Below are positions 34,009-42,669 of a stretch of 45,653 nucleotides of DNA, piece after piece. The notes under the pieces are model-generated. The model was given only the letters and a program-made list of their open reading frames with translations. It was not told the DNA's origin and did no database searches. The translations under genes and the position numbers were made by a program. Position 1 is the first letter of the stretch. Every line of letters starts with the position of its first letter. The DNA lies in assembly GCA_020848655.1 (NCBI GenBank), contig JADLHU010000019.1, positions 1-45,653 of the forward strand, written 5' to 3'. The DNA comes from Novosphingobium sp. Its GTDB lineage: Bacteria; Pseudomonadota; Alphaproteobacteria; Sphingomonadales; Sphingomonadaceae.

Positions 34009-35058
34009 CTATCCCAGCAGATGCCCGGTGCGATCGCGCTTGGTATCCAGATAGCGGGCATTGTGCGGATTGGGCGGCAACTGGTGCGGCACGCGTTCGG
34101 CCACCGTCACGCCCTCGGCCGCCAGCGCGCGGACCTTTTCGGGATTGTTGGTCATCAGCCGGATGGCGTGGACGCCCAGCAGGTCCAGCATTTTCGCCGC
34201 CACGGGAAAATCGCGGGCCTCGGTCGGCAGGCCCAGGCGGTTGTTGGCATCGACCGTGTCGAAGCCCTGGTCCTGCAAACGATAGGCGCGCAGCTTGTTG
34301 ATCAGGCCGATGCCGCGCCCTTCCTGCCGCAGATAAAGCAATACGCCCCAGCCGCCGCCGCGCGCCTCGTCCGCCATGGCGCGCAGCGCCGCATCCAGTT
34401 GCGGGCCGCAATCGCATTTCAGGCTGCCCAGGATGTCGCCGGTCAGGCATTCGGAATGGAGCCGCACCAGCGGCGCACGATCGCCGTCCTGCGTGCCGAT
34501 CACCAGCGCAACATGCTCGCGCAAATCGTCCGCCGAACGGAACGCCACGATTTCCGCATCTTCCGCCGCCGCCACCGGCAAGCGCGCGCGCGCGGCGATG
34601 GTCAGCCGGGCGGTGTCCTTCCACGCGGCCAGATCGGTGGAAAGCACCGCCTGCGCTTCGCCCGCCGGCACCGGATCGACAAGGAACGCCGGCAGCACGC
34701 CCGCCAGCCGCGCCAGTTCCATCGCCGCGCGCGCCGCGTCCAGCGCCGCGATCTGGTCGGCCGCGAAAGGGCCTTTCATCGGGTGGATCAGGTCCAGCGC
34801 CGGATCGGCCACCGCGCGGGCCTGCGGCAGGTCGAACGGGTCCGCGGCGCGGATCAGAACCGGCGCTTCGGGCACCGCCGCCTCGCGCTGGTTGGCCAGC
34901 TTCAGCGTGACCGCGCGCGCCGCCGAAATCAGCATCCGCGCGGCGTGCACGGCCTCGCCGCTGTTTTCCGCATGGCCGGTTTCGGCGGGCAGCAGCGTGA
35001 ACGCCCCGTCCACCGCGATCGGCCAGCCGTGGCGCAGCGCATCGATCGCCAGCGCCAC
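34009..35058 (-). CDS. ribA: GTP cyclohydrolase II with degenerate RibB-like N-terminal region
   Basis: Opens GTP to the first riboflavin intermediate. From the GTG at 35058 it has 349 residues. The C-terminal ~200 residues are a complete RibA domain: zinc cysteines in HSECLTGDILGSLKCDCGPQ and the catalytic YLRQEGRGIGLINKLRAY. The N-terminal ~150 residues look like a worn 3,4-dihydroxy-2-butanone-4-phosphate synthase; AMELARLAGVLPA recalls RibB, but the RibB catalytic RENEGD motif is absent. The gene lies directly after xth. A CTG at 35091, overlapping the xth stop and preceded by GGAG eight bases away, is a conceivable alternative start. The terminal ~150 residues should not be taken as a working RibB. 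Confidence 0.9.
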   Translation of the reverse strand: MALAIDALRHGWPIAVDGAFTLLPAETGHAENSGEAVHAARMLISAARAVTLKLANQREAAVPEAPVLIRAADPFDLPQARAVADPALDLIHPMKGPFAADQIAALDAARAAMELARLAGVLPAFLVDPVPAGEAQAVLSTDLAAWKDTARLTIAARARLPVAAAEDAEIVAFRSADDLREHVALVIGTQDGDRAPLVRLHSECLTGDILGSLKCDCGPQLDAALRAMADEARGGGWGVLLYLRQEGRGIGLINKLRAYRLQDQGFDTVDANNRLGLPTEARDFPVAAKMLDLLGVHAIRLMTNNPEKVRALAAEGVTVAERVPHQLPPNPHNARYLDTKRDRTGHLLG

Positions 35059-35087
35059 ACGGCGCGGCGCGGAAGGCGCAGGCTGAT

Positions 35088-35879
35088 TCAGAGCGCGAAC
35101 TCCGTGATCAGCGGCACATGGTCCGAAGGCTGGTCCCAGCGCCGCGTTTCCTCGACGATGCGGTGGCCCAGCGCCTGCGGCGCCAGATCGGGCGAAGCCC
35201 ACATGTGATCGAGCCGGCGCCCCTGGTCCTTCTCGCGCCAGTAAGAGCGATAGCTCCACCACGAATAATTGCGTTCGGGCGCGGGGATGAAGCGGCGGCC
35301 CAGATCCTCCCAGCCATGCGCATCGCGAAAGCGGCCCAGTGTTGCCACCTCGATCGGCGTGTGGCTGACCACTTTCAGCAGCGCCTTGTGATTGTAGACA
35401 TCGCAATCGAGCGGGGCGATGTTGAAATCGCCCACGATCAGCGTCGGCCGGTCCAGCGCATCGGCCCAGCGCGTCATGCGTTCCAGGAAATCCAGCTTCT
35501 GCCCGAACTTGGGATTGATGTCGCGGTCGGCCACGTCGCCACCGGCGGGGATGTAGACGTTTTCCACGATCAGCCCCTGCCCCGCGCCAAGCAGTTCCAC
35601 GCCGACATGGCGCGCCTCGCCGTTGTCCTGCCAGTCATGCCGGCTGACTTCGCGCAGCGGCAGGCGGCTGACCGTGGCAACGCCGTGATAGCCCTTCTGG
35701 CCGTGGACGACGCGGTGGGCATAGCCCGCCGCTTCGAACACCGCGTGCGGGAAGGTGGATTCCTGCGTCTTGATTTCCTGCAGGCACAGCACGTCGGGTG
35801 CCTGTTCGCGCAAGAAGCGCTCGACCTGATCCGCGCGCAGGCGGACCGAATTGATGTTCCAGGTAGCGATGGTGACCAT
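35088..35879 (-). CDS. xth: Exodeoxyribonuclease III
   Basis: Class II AP endonuclease and 3'-5' exonuclease of base-excision repair, 263 residues. Motifs in order are ATWNINSVRLR, LCLQEIKTQ with the metal-binding glutamate, VENVYIPAGG, VGDFNIAPLDCDVYN, RRLDHMWAS and PSDHVPLI with the catalytic histidine. Length and motif spacing match the Xth branch. The ATG at 35879 gives MVTIATWNINS. It is followed immediately by ribA on the minus strand. A strong terminator of an upstream transcript lies 78 bases before its start, so it needs its own promoter. Confidence 0.95.
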   Translation of the reverse strand: MVTIATWNINSVRLRADQVERFLREQAPDVLCLQEIKTQESTFPHAVFEAAGYAHRVVHGQKGYHGVATVSRLPLREVSRHDWQDNGEARHVGVELLGAGQGLIVENVYIPAGGDVADRDINPKFGQKLDFLERMTRWADALDRPTLIVGDFNIAPLDCDVYNHKALLKVVSHTPIEVATLGRFRDAHGWEDLGRRFIPAPERNYSWWSYRSYWREKDQGRRLDHMWASPDLAPQALGHRIVEETRRWDQPSDHVPLITEFAL

Positions 35880-35956
35880 GGCGAGGGCTTTAAGTGCCTT
35901 GCGGCTGTCGGGCAATGGGAGAGCGCGGCCCAGGGTGCCGGGTCCGATCGCAGGAC

Positions 35957-35995
35957 ACAAAAAACCCTCGTCCCGGGGGCAGAGGGACGAGGGTT
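35957..35995 (-). terminator. Strong rho-independent terminator (minus strand)
   Basis: A 12-bp perfect stem (AACCCTCGTCCC at 35963-35974 with 35984-35995) and a 9-base loop are followed, on the minus strand, by six T residues. It ends the candidate small RNA or lolA transcript. Confidence 0.88.
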
Positions 35996-36080
35996 CCTTT
36001 GAGCGTTCGTCACGCTTTGTCGGACGGCCTACCAGGAGGCTAGGGCAACAGGGGGGAAACCCGCCTCAGGCCGTCTTGAC
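35957..36080 (-). ncRNA. Candidate small RNA with C-rich loop
   Basis: A compact minus-strand unit with no coding frame. Promoter-like elements end at 36087, a hairpin domain follows (GACGGCCT/AGGCCGTC at 36023-36030 and 36068-36075, extended by GAGGC/GCCTC), and a strong terminator closes it near 35957. The hairpin loop, read 5'-3', contains CCCCCCTGTTGCCC and CCTCC, an anti-Shine-Dalgarno-like run as in C-rich regulatory RNAs. I cannot assign it to a known family. It lies between lolA and xth; being the lolA 3' UTR is the alternative. Confidence 0.55.
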
Positions 36081-36086
36081 CATCCC

Positions 36087-36114
36087 TATGTAGGAGCTTT
36101 CTGCTTTCTGCCAA
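36087..36114 (-). promoter_or_regulatory. Promoter-like elements for the candidate small RNA
   Basis: On the minus strand TTGGCA (36114-36109) and TACATA (36092-36087) are 16 bases apart. A start near 36080 would yield an RNA of about 125 bases. Confidence 0.5.
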
Positions 36115-36200
36115 GTGAACGAGGGGGCAAGAATTGTCGCAGCTTGTCGCAAGAGCGGCACGTCCAGCGACGATGCGTTGCCCCCTATCGACAAGAAGGC

Positions 36201-36872
36201 CTACCGCCGCGACGGCACGCGCGGATCGGTCCAGCGAAAGGCGCTGTCGGCCACGGCCATGCCGTACTGGTGGTTCGAAAGGCGAATCGTGGTGCGCTTG
36301 TTCTGCGAATCGAGCGAGACCCAGCTCGCCAGTTCCAGCCCGCCCGGCGCCGAAGCCTTGCGCACGAAAATCAGCGTGATCACGCCGAATTCGGGATGCG
36401 CGGCATCGCGCACTTCCACGCTGATCACATCGGGGCTGGCGGTGGGCTGGAGCCGGCCATAGCGGCTGACATCGCGATTGGAATCGAGCAGCGCGCCCAG
36501 CGGGCTGTTGCGGATCGGCCAGCGCTGCACCTGGCGCACTTCATAATCGATCATGGTCAGCGCCCGCCCATCCGAAACGATGAGCATCGGCACGTCCTGC
36601 TGATACTGGAAGCGGATCTTGCCCGGCCGCTTGAGCGTGAGCACGCCGCTGACGCGCTGGCCGTTGCGATCGGTCTGGATGAAATCGGCGCGCAGCGTCG
36701 ATACGGCGCGCAGCGCGCCGACCACCTGGTCGAGCGTGGCCGCCTGGGGCGCGGCGCGCGATTGCGCCACGGCTGGCGGCGCGGAAAGGGAAAACGGCAG
36801 CGCCGCCAGAACGGCGGCGCCGACCAGATCGGGCAAGGCCAGATCGCGGAAAGTTCGTCTATATCGGTTCAT
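36201..36872 (-). CDS. lolA: Outer-membrane lipoprotein carrier protein LolA-like
   Basis: Periplasmic chaperone that carries lipoproteins from LolCDE to the outer membrane. It has 223 residues: a signal peptide (LVGAAVLAALPFSLSAPPAVAQ), then a LolA fold with LRADFIQTDRNGQRVSGVLT, RPGKIRFQYQQDVPMLIVSD and DYEVRQVQRWPIRNSPLGALL. The RPGK and PLxxLL stretches are typical of the family. It follows rpmG on the minus strand by 42 bases, and its stop is 87 bases from the promoter-like site of the candidate small RNA. Confidence 0.88.
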   Translation of the reverse strand: MNRYRRTFRDLALPDLVGAAVLAALPFSLSAPPAVAQSRAAPQAATLDQVVGALRAVSTLRADFIQTDRNGQRVSGVLTLKRPGKIRFQYQQDVPMLIVSDGRALTMIDYEVRQVQRWPIRNSPLGALLDSNRDVSRYGRLQPTASPDVISVEVRDAAHPEFGVITLIFVRKASAPGGLELASWVSLDSQNKRTTIRLSNHQYGMAVADSAFRWTDPRVPSRR

Positions 36873-36914
36873 GCCATTCTCCTTCGAGCCAAGGCCTTGA
36901 ACCGGTAGTGAACC

Positions 36915-37082
36915 TTACTTGATCTTGGCTTCCTTGAACTCGACGTGCTTGCGCACGACCGGGTCGTACTTCTTGAAGCTGAATTTCTCGGTCGAGTTCC
37001 GGGGATTCTTCTTGGTGACGTAGAAAAATCCGGTGTCGGCGGTGGATACCAGCCGAATCTTGACAGTTGCGGGCTTCGCCAT
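36915..37082 (-). CDS. rpmG: 50S ribosomal protein L33
   Basis: A 55-residue basic protein (begins [20 protein letters not shown], ends [10 protein letters not shown]) translated directly from the minus strand. The motif [20 protein letters not shown] identifies L33. No CxxC zinc motifs are present, so it is the zinc-independent form. AGGA lies seven bases before the ATG. It has a promoter-like site at 37171-37199 and a leader of about 80 bases. lolA follows on the same strand. Confidence 0.96.
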   Translation of the reverse strand: MAKPATVKIRLVSTADTGFFYVTKKNPRNSTEKFSFKKYDPVVRKHVEFKEAKIK

Positions 37083-37432
37083 GGCGCTATCCTAAACTTT
37101 CGAACTGCCGCCACGGGCGGCCTGCAAACAAGCAGAGCGGCGAAAGCTCGCCGCCCCTTCAAGGCTGCGGCCATTGCGGCAGGCGCGGGTAAAAGTCAAC
37201 CCGGTGGTGGCCCACGCCGCACCCAAATCGTGCGCCGATACCGGATGCCCTGGATCATCTGCAGAAAAACACCAGCCCCGTCCAGCCAGAGCCGATCGAG
37301 AACCCCGCGCAAAAGCAGCCCCCCACGCCGCGCGCTCCCCACTGATCGCAAAGCAAGTCATGCGTTGCGGGTCATTCTGGCCGGCCGGCGTCGCGGTTGG
37401 CCCTTGAACTCTGAAAGGCTGAGGCCAGCGAC
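37083..37432. other. Intergenic region: rpmG leader and promoter, remainder unassigned
   Basis: No gene is seen in these 350 bases. The rpmG leader contains a perfect hairpin (GCGGCGA-AAGC-TCGCCGC, about 37137-37154) and promoter-like elements up to 37199. Bases 37200-37432 show no tRNA, repeat or convincing open frame. Confidence 0.6.
37171..37199 (-). promoter_or_regulatory. Probable rpmG promoter
   Basis: On the minus strand TTGACT (37199-37194) and CAATGG (37176-37171) are 17 bases apart. The -35 is close to consensus; the -10 is weak, as often in GC-rich alphaproteobacterial ribosomal promoters. Confidence 0.5.
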
Positions 37433-37936
37433 TCAGGGCAGGATATCGATCACCGTGCCATCGGGCACCGTTTCCCACAGCAGGTCCATCTCTGCATTGC
37501 CGAGCGCGATGCAGCCATCGGTCCAGTCCCCGGTCATGCGGCCGTCGGGCAGGCCATTGGGCTGGCCGTGGATGAAGATCTGGCCGCCGGGGCTGCGGCC
37601 CTGCGCCTCGGCGAAGGCCTGGTCGCGCGCATCGGGATAGGAAATGTGCAGCGACAGGTAATAGGCGCTGCGCGGATTGCCATAGTCGATCACATAGCGG
37701 CCTTCGGGCGTGCGCTCGTCACCCTGGAAGCGCTTGGGGCCGGTGGGCGCATCGCCCAACTGGATGCCGCCGATCGTGTGGACCGCCCGCCCGGCGGCAT
37801 AGAGCGTGATCGTGCGCGCCGCCTTGCGCACGATCACCTGATCGACCGGGGGAAAGTCCGGCCGCATCGGCGCCTGCGCGCCCGCCGCGCCGGCCAGCAT
37901 CAGCAGGCCAAGCGCGGCGGGGCGAAGCGCGATCAT
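37433..37936 (-). CDS. L,D-transpeptidase family protein (YkuD domain), secreted
   Basis: A 167-residue exported YkuD protein of the short YafK/ErfK-like type: signal peptide (LRPAALGLLMLAGAAGAQA), strand-forming IVRKAARTITLYAAGRAV, the substrate side YYLSLHISYPDARD, and the catalytic stretch IFIHGQP...DWTDGCIALGN with His and Cys. The TDGCIAL form differs from SHGCIGM in the other L,D-transpeptidase at 19950-20657. It may crosslink or edit peptidoglycan, or anchor outer-membrane proteins to it. It lies four bases downstream of purA on the same strand. Confidence 0.9.
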   Translation of the reverse strand: MIALRPAALGLLMLAGAAGAQAPMRPDFPPVDQVIVRKAARTITLYAAGRAVHTIGGIQLGDAPTGPKRFQGDERTPEGRYVIDYGNPRSAYYLSLHISYPDARDQAFAEAQGRSPGGQIFIHGQPNGLPDGRMTGDWTDGCIALGNAEMDLLWETVPDGTVIDILP

Positions 37937-37940
37937 CGCC

Positions 37941-39230
37941 TCAGTCGACGAAGGGATCGCGCACGAGGATGGTGTCCTCGCGCTCGGGACTGGTCGAAAC
38001 CAGCGCCACCGGCGTTTCGATCAGTTCCTGCACGCGCTGGATGTACTTGATCGCCTGCGCCGGCAGATCGGCCCAGCTTCGCGCGCCGGCGGTGGTGCCC
38101 TTCCAGCCTTCGAATTCCTCGTAGATCGGCTCGACCGAGGCCTGGTCGGCGGCGTGGCTGGGGAAATAGTCCAGCACTTTGCCACGCAGGCGATAGCCGG
38201 TGCAGATCTTCACCGTATCGAACCCGTCAAGCACGTCGAGCTTGGTCAGCGCGATGCCGGTCACGCCCGAAATCGCGCAGCTCTGGCGCACCAGCACCGC
38301 ATCGAACCAGCCGCAGCGGCGCTTGCGACCGGTGACGGTGCCGAATTCGTGGCCCCGCTCGCCCAGCCGCTGGCCGGTCTCGTCCTCCAGTTCGGTGGGG
38401 AACGGGCCGGAACCGACGCGCGTGGTATAGGCCTTGACGATGCCCAGCACGAAGCCGGTGGCCGAAGGGCCAAGCCCCGAACCCGATGCGGCGGTGCCGC
38501 TGACCGTGTTCGACGAAGTGACGAACGGATAGGTCCCGTGATCGACATCGAGCAGCACGCCCTGCGCGCCTTCGAACAGGATGCGCGCGCCGGCCTTGCG
38601 CACGTTGTTCAGCCGCCGCCACACCGGCTCGGCGAACTGGAGCACGAACGGCGCGATTTCGCGCAGCGCGTCGAGCAGGTCGGCGCGGTCCACCGGCGGC
38701 TGGCCGAAGCCGGCACGCAGCGCATCGTGATGCGCGCAAAGCCGGTCAAGCTGCGGTTCCAGCGAATCGAGGTGCGCCAGATCGCACACGCGGATCGCGC
38801 GGCGGCCGACCTTGTCCTCATAGGCGGGGCCGATGCCGCGCCCGGTGGTGCCGATCTTGCCGGTGCCCGCCGCCGATTCGCGCAGGCCATCCAGTTCGCG
38901 GTGAATCGGCAGGATCAGCGGGCAATTGTCCGCGATCGCGAAATTCTCGGTCGAGATGGCGACGCCCTGCCCTTCGAGCTTGGCGATTTCGGCCTTGAGC
39001 GCCCAGGGATCGAGCACCACGCCATTGCCGATGATCGACAGCGTGCCGCGCACGATGCCCGAAGGCAGCAGGCTGAGCTTGTAGACCTGATCGCCCACCA
39101 CCAGCGTATGGCCGGCGTTGTGCCCGCCCTGGAAACGCACGACGGCGTCTGCCCGGCTGGCCAGCCAGTCAACGATCTTGCCTTTGCCTTCATCGCCCCA
39201 TTGGGCGCCGATCACGGTTACGTTCGCCAA
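37941..39230 (-). CDS. purA: Adenylosuccinate synthetase
   Basis: GTP-dependent ligase converting IMP and aspartate to adenylosuccinate in AMP synthesis. It has 429 residues from a TTG at 39230, giving the canonical [18 protein letters not shown] with its P-loop; the frame upstream is not family-like. Other motifs are [50 protein letters not shown] and [22 protein letters not shown] lies nine bases before the TTG. The short L,D-transpeptidase follows after four bases. Confidence 0.96.
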   Translation of the reverse strand: MANVTVIGAQWGDEGKGKIVDWLASRADAVVRFQGGHNAGHTLVVGDQVYKLSLLPSGIVRGTLSIIGNGVVLDPWALKAEIAKLEGQGVAISTENFAIADNCPLILPIHRELDGLRESAAGTGKIGTTGRGIGPAYEDKVGRRAIRVCDLAHLDSLEPQLDRLCAHHDALRAGFGQPPVDRADLLDALREIAPFVLQFAEPVWRRLNNVRKAGARILFEGAQGVLLDVDHGTYPFVTSSNTVSGTAASGSGLGPSATGFVLGIVKAYTTRVGSGPFPTELEDETGQRLGERGHEFGTVTGRKRRCGWFDAVLVRQSCAISGVTGIALTKLDVLDGFDTVKICTGYRLRGKVLDYFPSHAADQASVEPIYEEFEGWKGTTAGARSWADLPAQAIKYIQRVQELIETPVALVSTSPEREDTILVRDPFVD

Positions 39231-39458
39231 GGCTTTGTGCTTTCCTGCGGTTGCAAATCCGCGGCGCGGCCTAGGGGAACCTTGCCGCAAGGGCAAGGCG
39301 CGGCATCACCCCGGATGACGATTCGTTGACAACGCGCGACACAAACGGGCGGCATGCCCGCCAACGATCGCACTTGCACTCTTGCCTATCCGCAATATGG
39401 CCGGCCATCAACCGCGCGCGCGCCACGCCGCACGGCAGGCAAAGGGATATCGACAGGA

Positions 39459-40439
39459 ATGCTCCGCAAGCTGTTCTCGCTCATCGACCTGTTCCTGCTT
39501 GCGCTGCTGGGCGTGGTGCTGCTGGCCTCGCTGCTGCCGGCGCGCGGCATCTGGGTGCCGATCACCGACCGGGCGACCGACGCGGGCATCGTGCTGCTGT
39601 TCTTCCTGCACGGCGCCAAGCTCTCGCGCGAGGCGATCTGGGAAGGCGCGCGCAACTGGCGGCTGCACCTGGCGACGCTGGGCGTCACCTTCGGGCTGTT
39701 TCCGCTGCTGGGCATCGGCTTCGCCGCGCTGCCGTTTCTGCCGCGCGAATTCGCGGCGGGGCTGCTGTTCCTCACGCTGCTGCCGTCCACCGTGCAATCC
39801 TCGATCGCCTTCACCGCGATCGCGCGCGGCAACGTGGCCGGGGCGGTTTGCGCGGCATCGTTTTCCAACGTGGCCGGCATGTTCGCCACCCCGGCGCTGG
39901 TGGCGCTGCTGATCGGCGGCAGCGGCGGCGTTTCTTGGGCTTCGGCCGAAACGATCCTGCTGCAACTGCTGCTGCCCTTCGTGGCCGGGCATCTGGCGCG
40001 CCCGTGGATCGGCGGCTTCGTGGCGCGCCACAAGGCCTTGCTGGGCCGGGTGGACCGGGGAACCATCCTGCTGGTGGTCTACACCGCGTTCGGCGCGGCC
40101 GTGGTCGAAGGCCTGTGGCAGCGCGTGGCGCCGGCCAGCCTGCTGGTGCTGGCGGCCGCCTGCCTTGTCCTGCTGGCGCTGGTGCTGGGCTTGACCACGC
40201 TGCTCGGCCGCGCGCTGAAGCTGAGCCGCGAGGATGCCATCGTGCTGCTGTTCTGCGGATCGAAGAAAAGCCTGGCCTCGGGCGTGCCGATGGCCAGCGT
40301 GCTGTTCCCGGCGGCGCAAGTGGGCATCGTGCTGCTGCCGGTGATGGTGTTCCACCAGTTGCAACTGATCGCCTGCGCCCTGATCGCACCGCGCCTGGCG
40401 GCACGCCAGCAGCAGGCCGGGCAGCCCGGCGCCCAGTGA
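39459..40439 (+). CDS. YfeH/bile acid:sodium symporter-family protein
   Basis: A membrane transporter of 326 residues with about ten hydrophobic segments. It belongs to the SBF-like (YfeH) group. Conserved stretches are LLFFLHGAKLSREAIWEG, LFLTLLPSTVQSSIAFTAIA, RGNVAGAVCAASFSNVAGMF, and FCGSKKSLASGVPMASVLF. The paired broken-helix motifs suggest sodium-coupled transport, but the substrate is unknown. ATG 39459 (CAGGA directly before it, a GGGAT further up) is preferred over an upstream ATG at 39354 that adds a basic, non-family extension. Confidence 0.86.
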   Translation: MLRKLFSLIDLFLLALLGVVLLASLLPARGIWVPITDRATDAGIVLLFFLHGAKLSREAIWEGARNWRLHLATLGVTFGLFPLLGIGFAALPFLPREFAAGLLFLTLLPSTVQSSIAFTAIARGNVAGAVCAASFSNVAGMFATPALVALLIGGSGGVSWASAETILLQLLLPFVAGHLARPWIGGFVARHKALLGRVDRGTILLVVYTAFGAAVVEGLWQRVAPASLLVLAAACLVLLALVLGLTTLLGRALKLSREDAIVLLFCGSKKSLASGVPMASVLFPAAQVGIVLLPVMVFHQLQLIACALIAPRLAARQQQAGQPGAQ

Positions 40440-40475
40440 TCCGCGCGCGCCATCGGGCGCGGTGCTGGCCCCGGT

Positions 40476-40736
40476 TCAGCCATCGGCGGCGCGTTCGACC
40501 ATTTCCATGAAATCGCGCGCGGCGTTGCGATCGGCCTCGTCCTTGAAGGCCACGTCAAGATCGGGCGCGACGCCGAACATGTGCATCAGCGTCCACAGCG
40601 CGAAACGGCGGCCGCGATCCTTTTCCATGCCGAAATCGACGCGCATGTGCTCCACCCCCGCCGCCAGGGCATCGGGCGAAATCGCCGCAAGATCGGCCGT
40701 GGCGAAATAGCGGCGCAACTGGTCGTCAAAATCCAT
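40476..40736 (-). CDS. Conserved small soluble protein, unknown function
   Basis: An 86-residue acidic protein (begins MDFDDQLRRYFATADLAAIS) that reads as a compact helical domain: ALAAGVEHMRVDFGMEKDRG, RRFALWTLMHMFGVAPDLDV and RNAARDFMEMVERAADG. It resembles small uncharacterised proteins of sphingomonads, but I cannot name a family. It converges on the YfeH-type gene. Confidence 0.75.
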   Translation of the reverse strand: MDFDDQLRRYFATADLAAISPDALAAGVEHMRVDFGMEKDRGRRFALWTLMHMFGVAPDLDVAFKDEADRNAARDFMEMVERAADG

Positions 40737-40894
40737 GGCATGACTTTCTGGTTGTCTGCATCGTGCGGTAGCATCCGGGGCGGGATCGACAAGGTGCCGG
40801 CGCGCCGCCGGCGGATGTTTCCATCCGGCGCGAAATCATTCTAGAGCAGCGCAGCGGCGCCGGGCGAACGGCGCAAGACAGGGCGCGACCGCAC

Positions 40895-42070
40895 ATGGAA
40901 CTGCACAACTTCGATCGCACCGCGTTCCTGCGTGATAGCTGGCAGCGCAAGCCGCTGCTGATCCGCCAGGCCCTGCCCGGCTGGCGCGGCCCGCTCGATC
41001 CCGATGAACTGGCCGGGCTGGCCTGCGAGGACGACGTCGAAGCGCGCCTGGTCGTGGGGGCGGCGGGGGCCTGGGCGGTCGAACACGGGCCGATCCCCGA
41101 AGCGCGCTTCGGCCAGCTTGGCGACAGCGACTGGACGCTGCTGGTGCAGGCGGTCGATCACTATGTACCCGATGTCGCCGCGCTGATCGCGCCGTTCCGC
41201 TTCATCCCGAACTGGCGCATCGACGACGTGATGGTGAGCTATGCCGCGAAAGGCGGTGGCGTCGGCCCGCATTACGATCAGTACGATGTCTTCCTGGTGC
41301 AAGGCATGGGCCGGCGCCGCTGGCGCATCGGCCAGCATTGCGATGAAAGCGCCGCCCTGCTGCCGCACGCCGACTTGCGCCTGCTTGCCGATTTCACCGC
41401 GACCGGGGAATGGGTGCTGGAACCGGGCGACGTGCTCTACCTGCCGCCCGGCGTGGCGCACGATGGCGTGGCGGTGGATGGCGATTGCATGACTTATTCG
41501 ATCGGCTTTCGCGCGCCTGCGCGCCACGAACTGATCGGCCTGTGGACCGACGAGATCCTGGCAGAACTATCAGACGACGATCGCTATGCCGATCCCGGCC
41601 TGTCGCTCCAGGCCAACCCCGGCGAGATCACCGACGCGGCGCTGGCCCGGTTGCAGGCCATGGTGGCGGAGGCCGTGCTCGATCACGATCGCTTCGCGCG
41701 CTGGTTCGGCCGCCACAGCAGCGCGCGCAAGTATCCCGATGTTGACTGGCGGCCCGAGGAACCGCTGACGCCCGACGCCGTGCGCGCGGCGCTGGCGCAA
41801 GGCGCGGCGCTGGAACGCAACCCCGCCAGCCGCTTTGCCTTCGTCACGGGCGAGGCCGGGGTCGTGCTCCTGTTCGTCGACGGGGAATGCCGCGACCTGT
41901 CCGGCGATGCGGCGGCCTTTGCGCGCACGCTCTGCGCGCAGGATAGGATAGAGGCCACGCCCGCGCTGGCCGGCTCGGCATCGGTCGTCAGCCTGATCAC
42001 CGCGCTGTGCAACGAAGGCAGCCTCGCCTTCGCCGACGAGGATGAGGACGGGGCCGGGAACGAGGATTGA
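40895..42070 (+). CDS. Cupin/JmjC-type ribosomal oxygenase (RoxA/YcfD-like)
   Basis: Fe(II)/2-oxoglutarate-dependent oxygenase, 391 residues. In E. coli the RoxA homologue hydroxylates an arginine of ribosomal protein L16. The N-terminus has the family mark WQRKPLLIRQALPGW. The JmjC facial triad is visible as His126 and Asp128 (GPHYDQYD) and His near residue 188 (YLPPGVAHDG). A C-terminal winged-helix part (from ~residue 230) is followed by a short acidic tail (DEDEDGAGNED). It converges on the pseudouridine synthase with a three-base gap. Substrate by homology only. Confidence 0.9.
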   Translation: MELHNFDRTAFLRDSWQRKPLLIRQALPGWRGPLDPDELAGLACEDDVEARLVVGAAGAWAVEHGPIPEARFGQLGDSDWTLLVQAVDHYVPDVAALIAPFRFIPNWRIDDVMVSYAAKGGGVGPHYDQYDVFLVQGMGRRRWRIGQHCDESAALLPHADLRLLADFTATGEWVLEPGDVLYLPPGVAHDGVAVDGDCMTYSIGFRAPARHELIGLWTDEILAELSDDDRYADPGLSLQANPGEITDAALARLQAMVAEAVLDHDRFARWFGRHSSARKYPDVDWRPEEPLTPDAVRAALAQGAALERNPASRFAFVTGEAGVVLLFVDGECRDLSGDAAAFARTLCAQDRIEATPALAGSASVVSLITALCNEGSLAFADEDEDGAGNED

Positions 42071-42073
42071 GCG

Positions 42074-42634
42074 CTACCCCCCGGACGGCAGCGGCACCTC
42101 GCGCCAGGCGCCCGGCGCCAGGCCATCCAGCTTCCAGTCGCCGATGCTCCAGCGCACCAGCCGCAGCGTCGGCAGGCCGACGGCGGCAGTCATCCGGCGG
42201 ACCTGGCGGTTGCGCCCTTCGCGGATGGTCAACCGGATCCAGCCATCGGGCACGCTCTTGCGAAAGCGCACCGGCGGATCGCGCGGCCACAGATCCGGCG
42301 GCGCGATCGCTTCGGCCTCGGCCGGCAGCGTCAGGCCATCCTTCAGCGCCACTCCTGCCCGCAATAGACCCAGTTGTGCCTCGGTTGTGTCGCCTTCTAC
42401 CTGCACCAGATAGGTCTTGGGCATCTTGAAACGCGGATCGGCGATGCGGGCCTGCAGCCGGCCATCGTCGGTCAGCAGGAGCAACCCTTCGCTGTCGCGG
42501 TCAAGCCGTCCGGCCGGGTAGACCCCGGGCACCGCGACGAATCCCGACAGCGTGGGCCGCGCGGTATCGGTGCCGGCATCGGTGAATTGCGAAAGCACGC
42601 CGAACGGCTTGTTGAACAGAAGCAGGCGAGCCAT
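42074..42634 (-). CDS. 23S rRNA pseudouridine synthase, RluE-like
   Basis: RsuA/RluB/E/F-type synthase of 186 residues. It begins [19 protein letters not shown], the N-terminal mark of RluE, and has the catalytic [17 protein letters not shown] with its Asp, then [19 protein letters not shown]. No N-terminal S4 domain is present, as in RluE. The ATG at 42634 is clear; the frame upstream runs antisense-like through the next gene. An RNase H-like gene lies 35 bases upstream on the same strand. Confidence 0.92.
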   Translation of the reverse strand: MARLLLFNKPFGVLSQFTDAGTDTARPTLSGFVAVPGVYPAGRLDRDSEGLLLLTDDGRLQARIADPRFKMPKTYLVQVEGDTTEAQLGLLRAGVALKDGLTLPAEAEAIAPPDLWPRDPPVRFRKSVPDGWIRLTIREGRNRQVRRMTAAVGLPTLRLVRWSIGDWKLDGLAPGAWREVPLPSGG

Positions 42635-42669
42635 CGTTTCCCGATCGTCCTTGGTTGCGCCGCCGATGC

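Noticed and set aside
35950..36120. 6S RNA or SRP RNA in the lolA-xth gap
   Set aside because: The ends do not pair into the long 6S closing stem and the SRP tetraloop region is absent.
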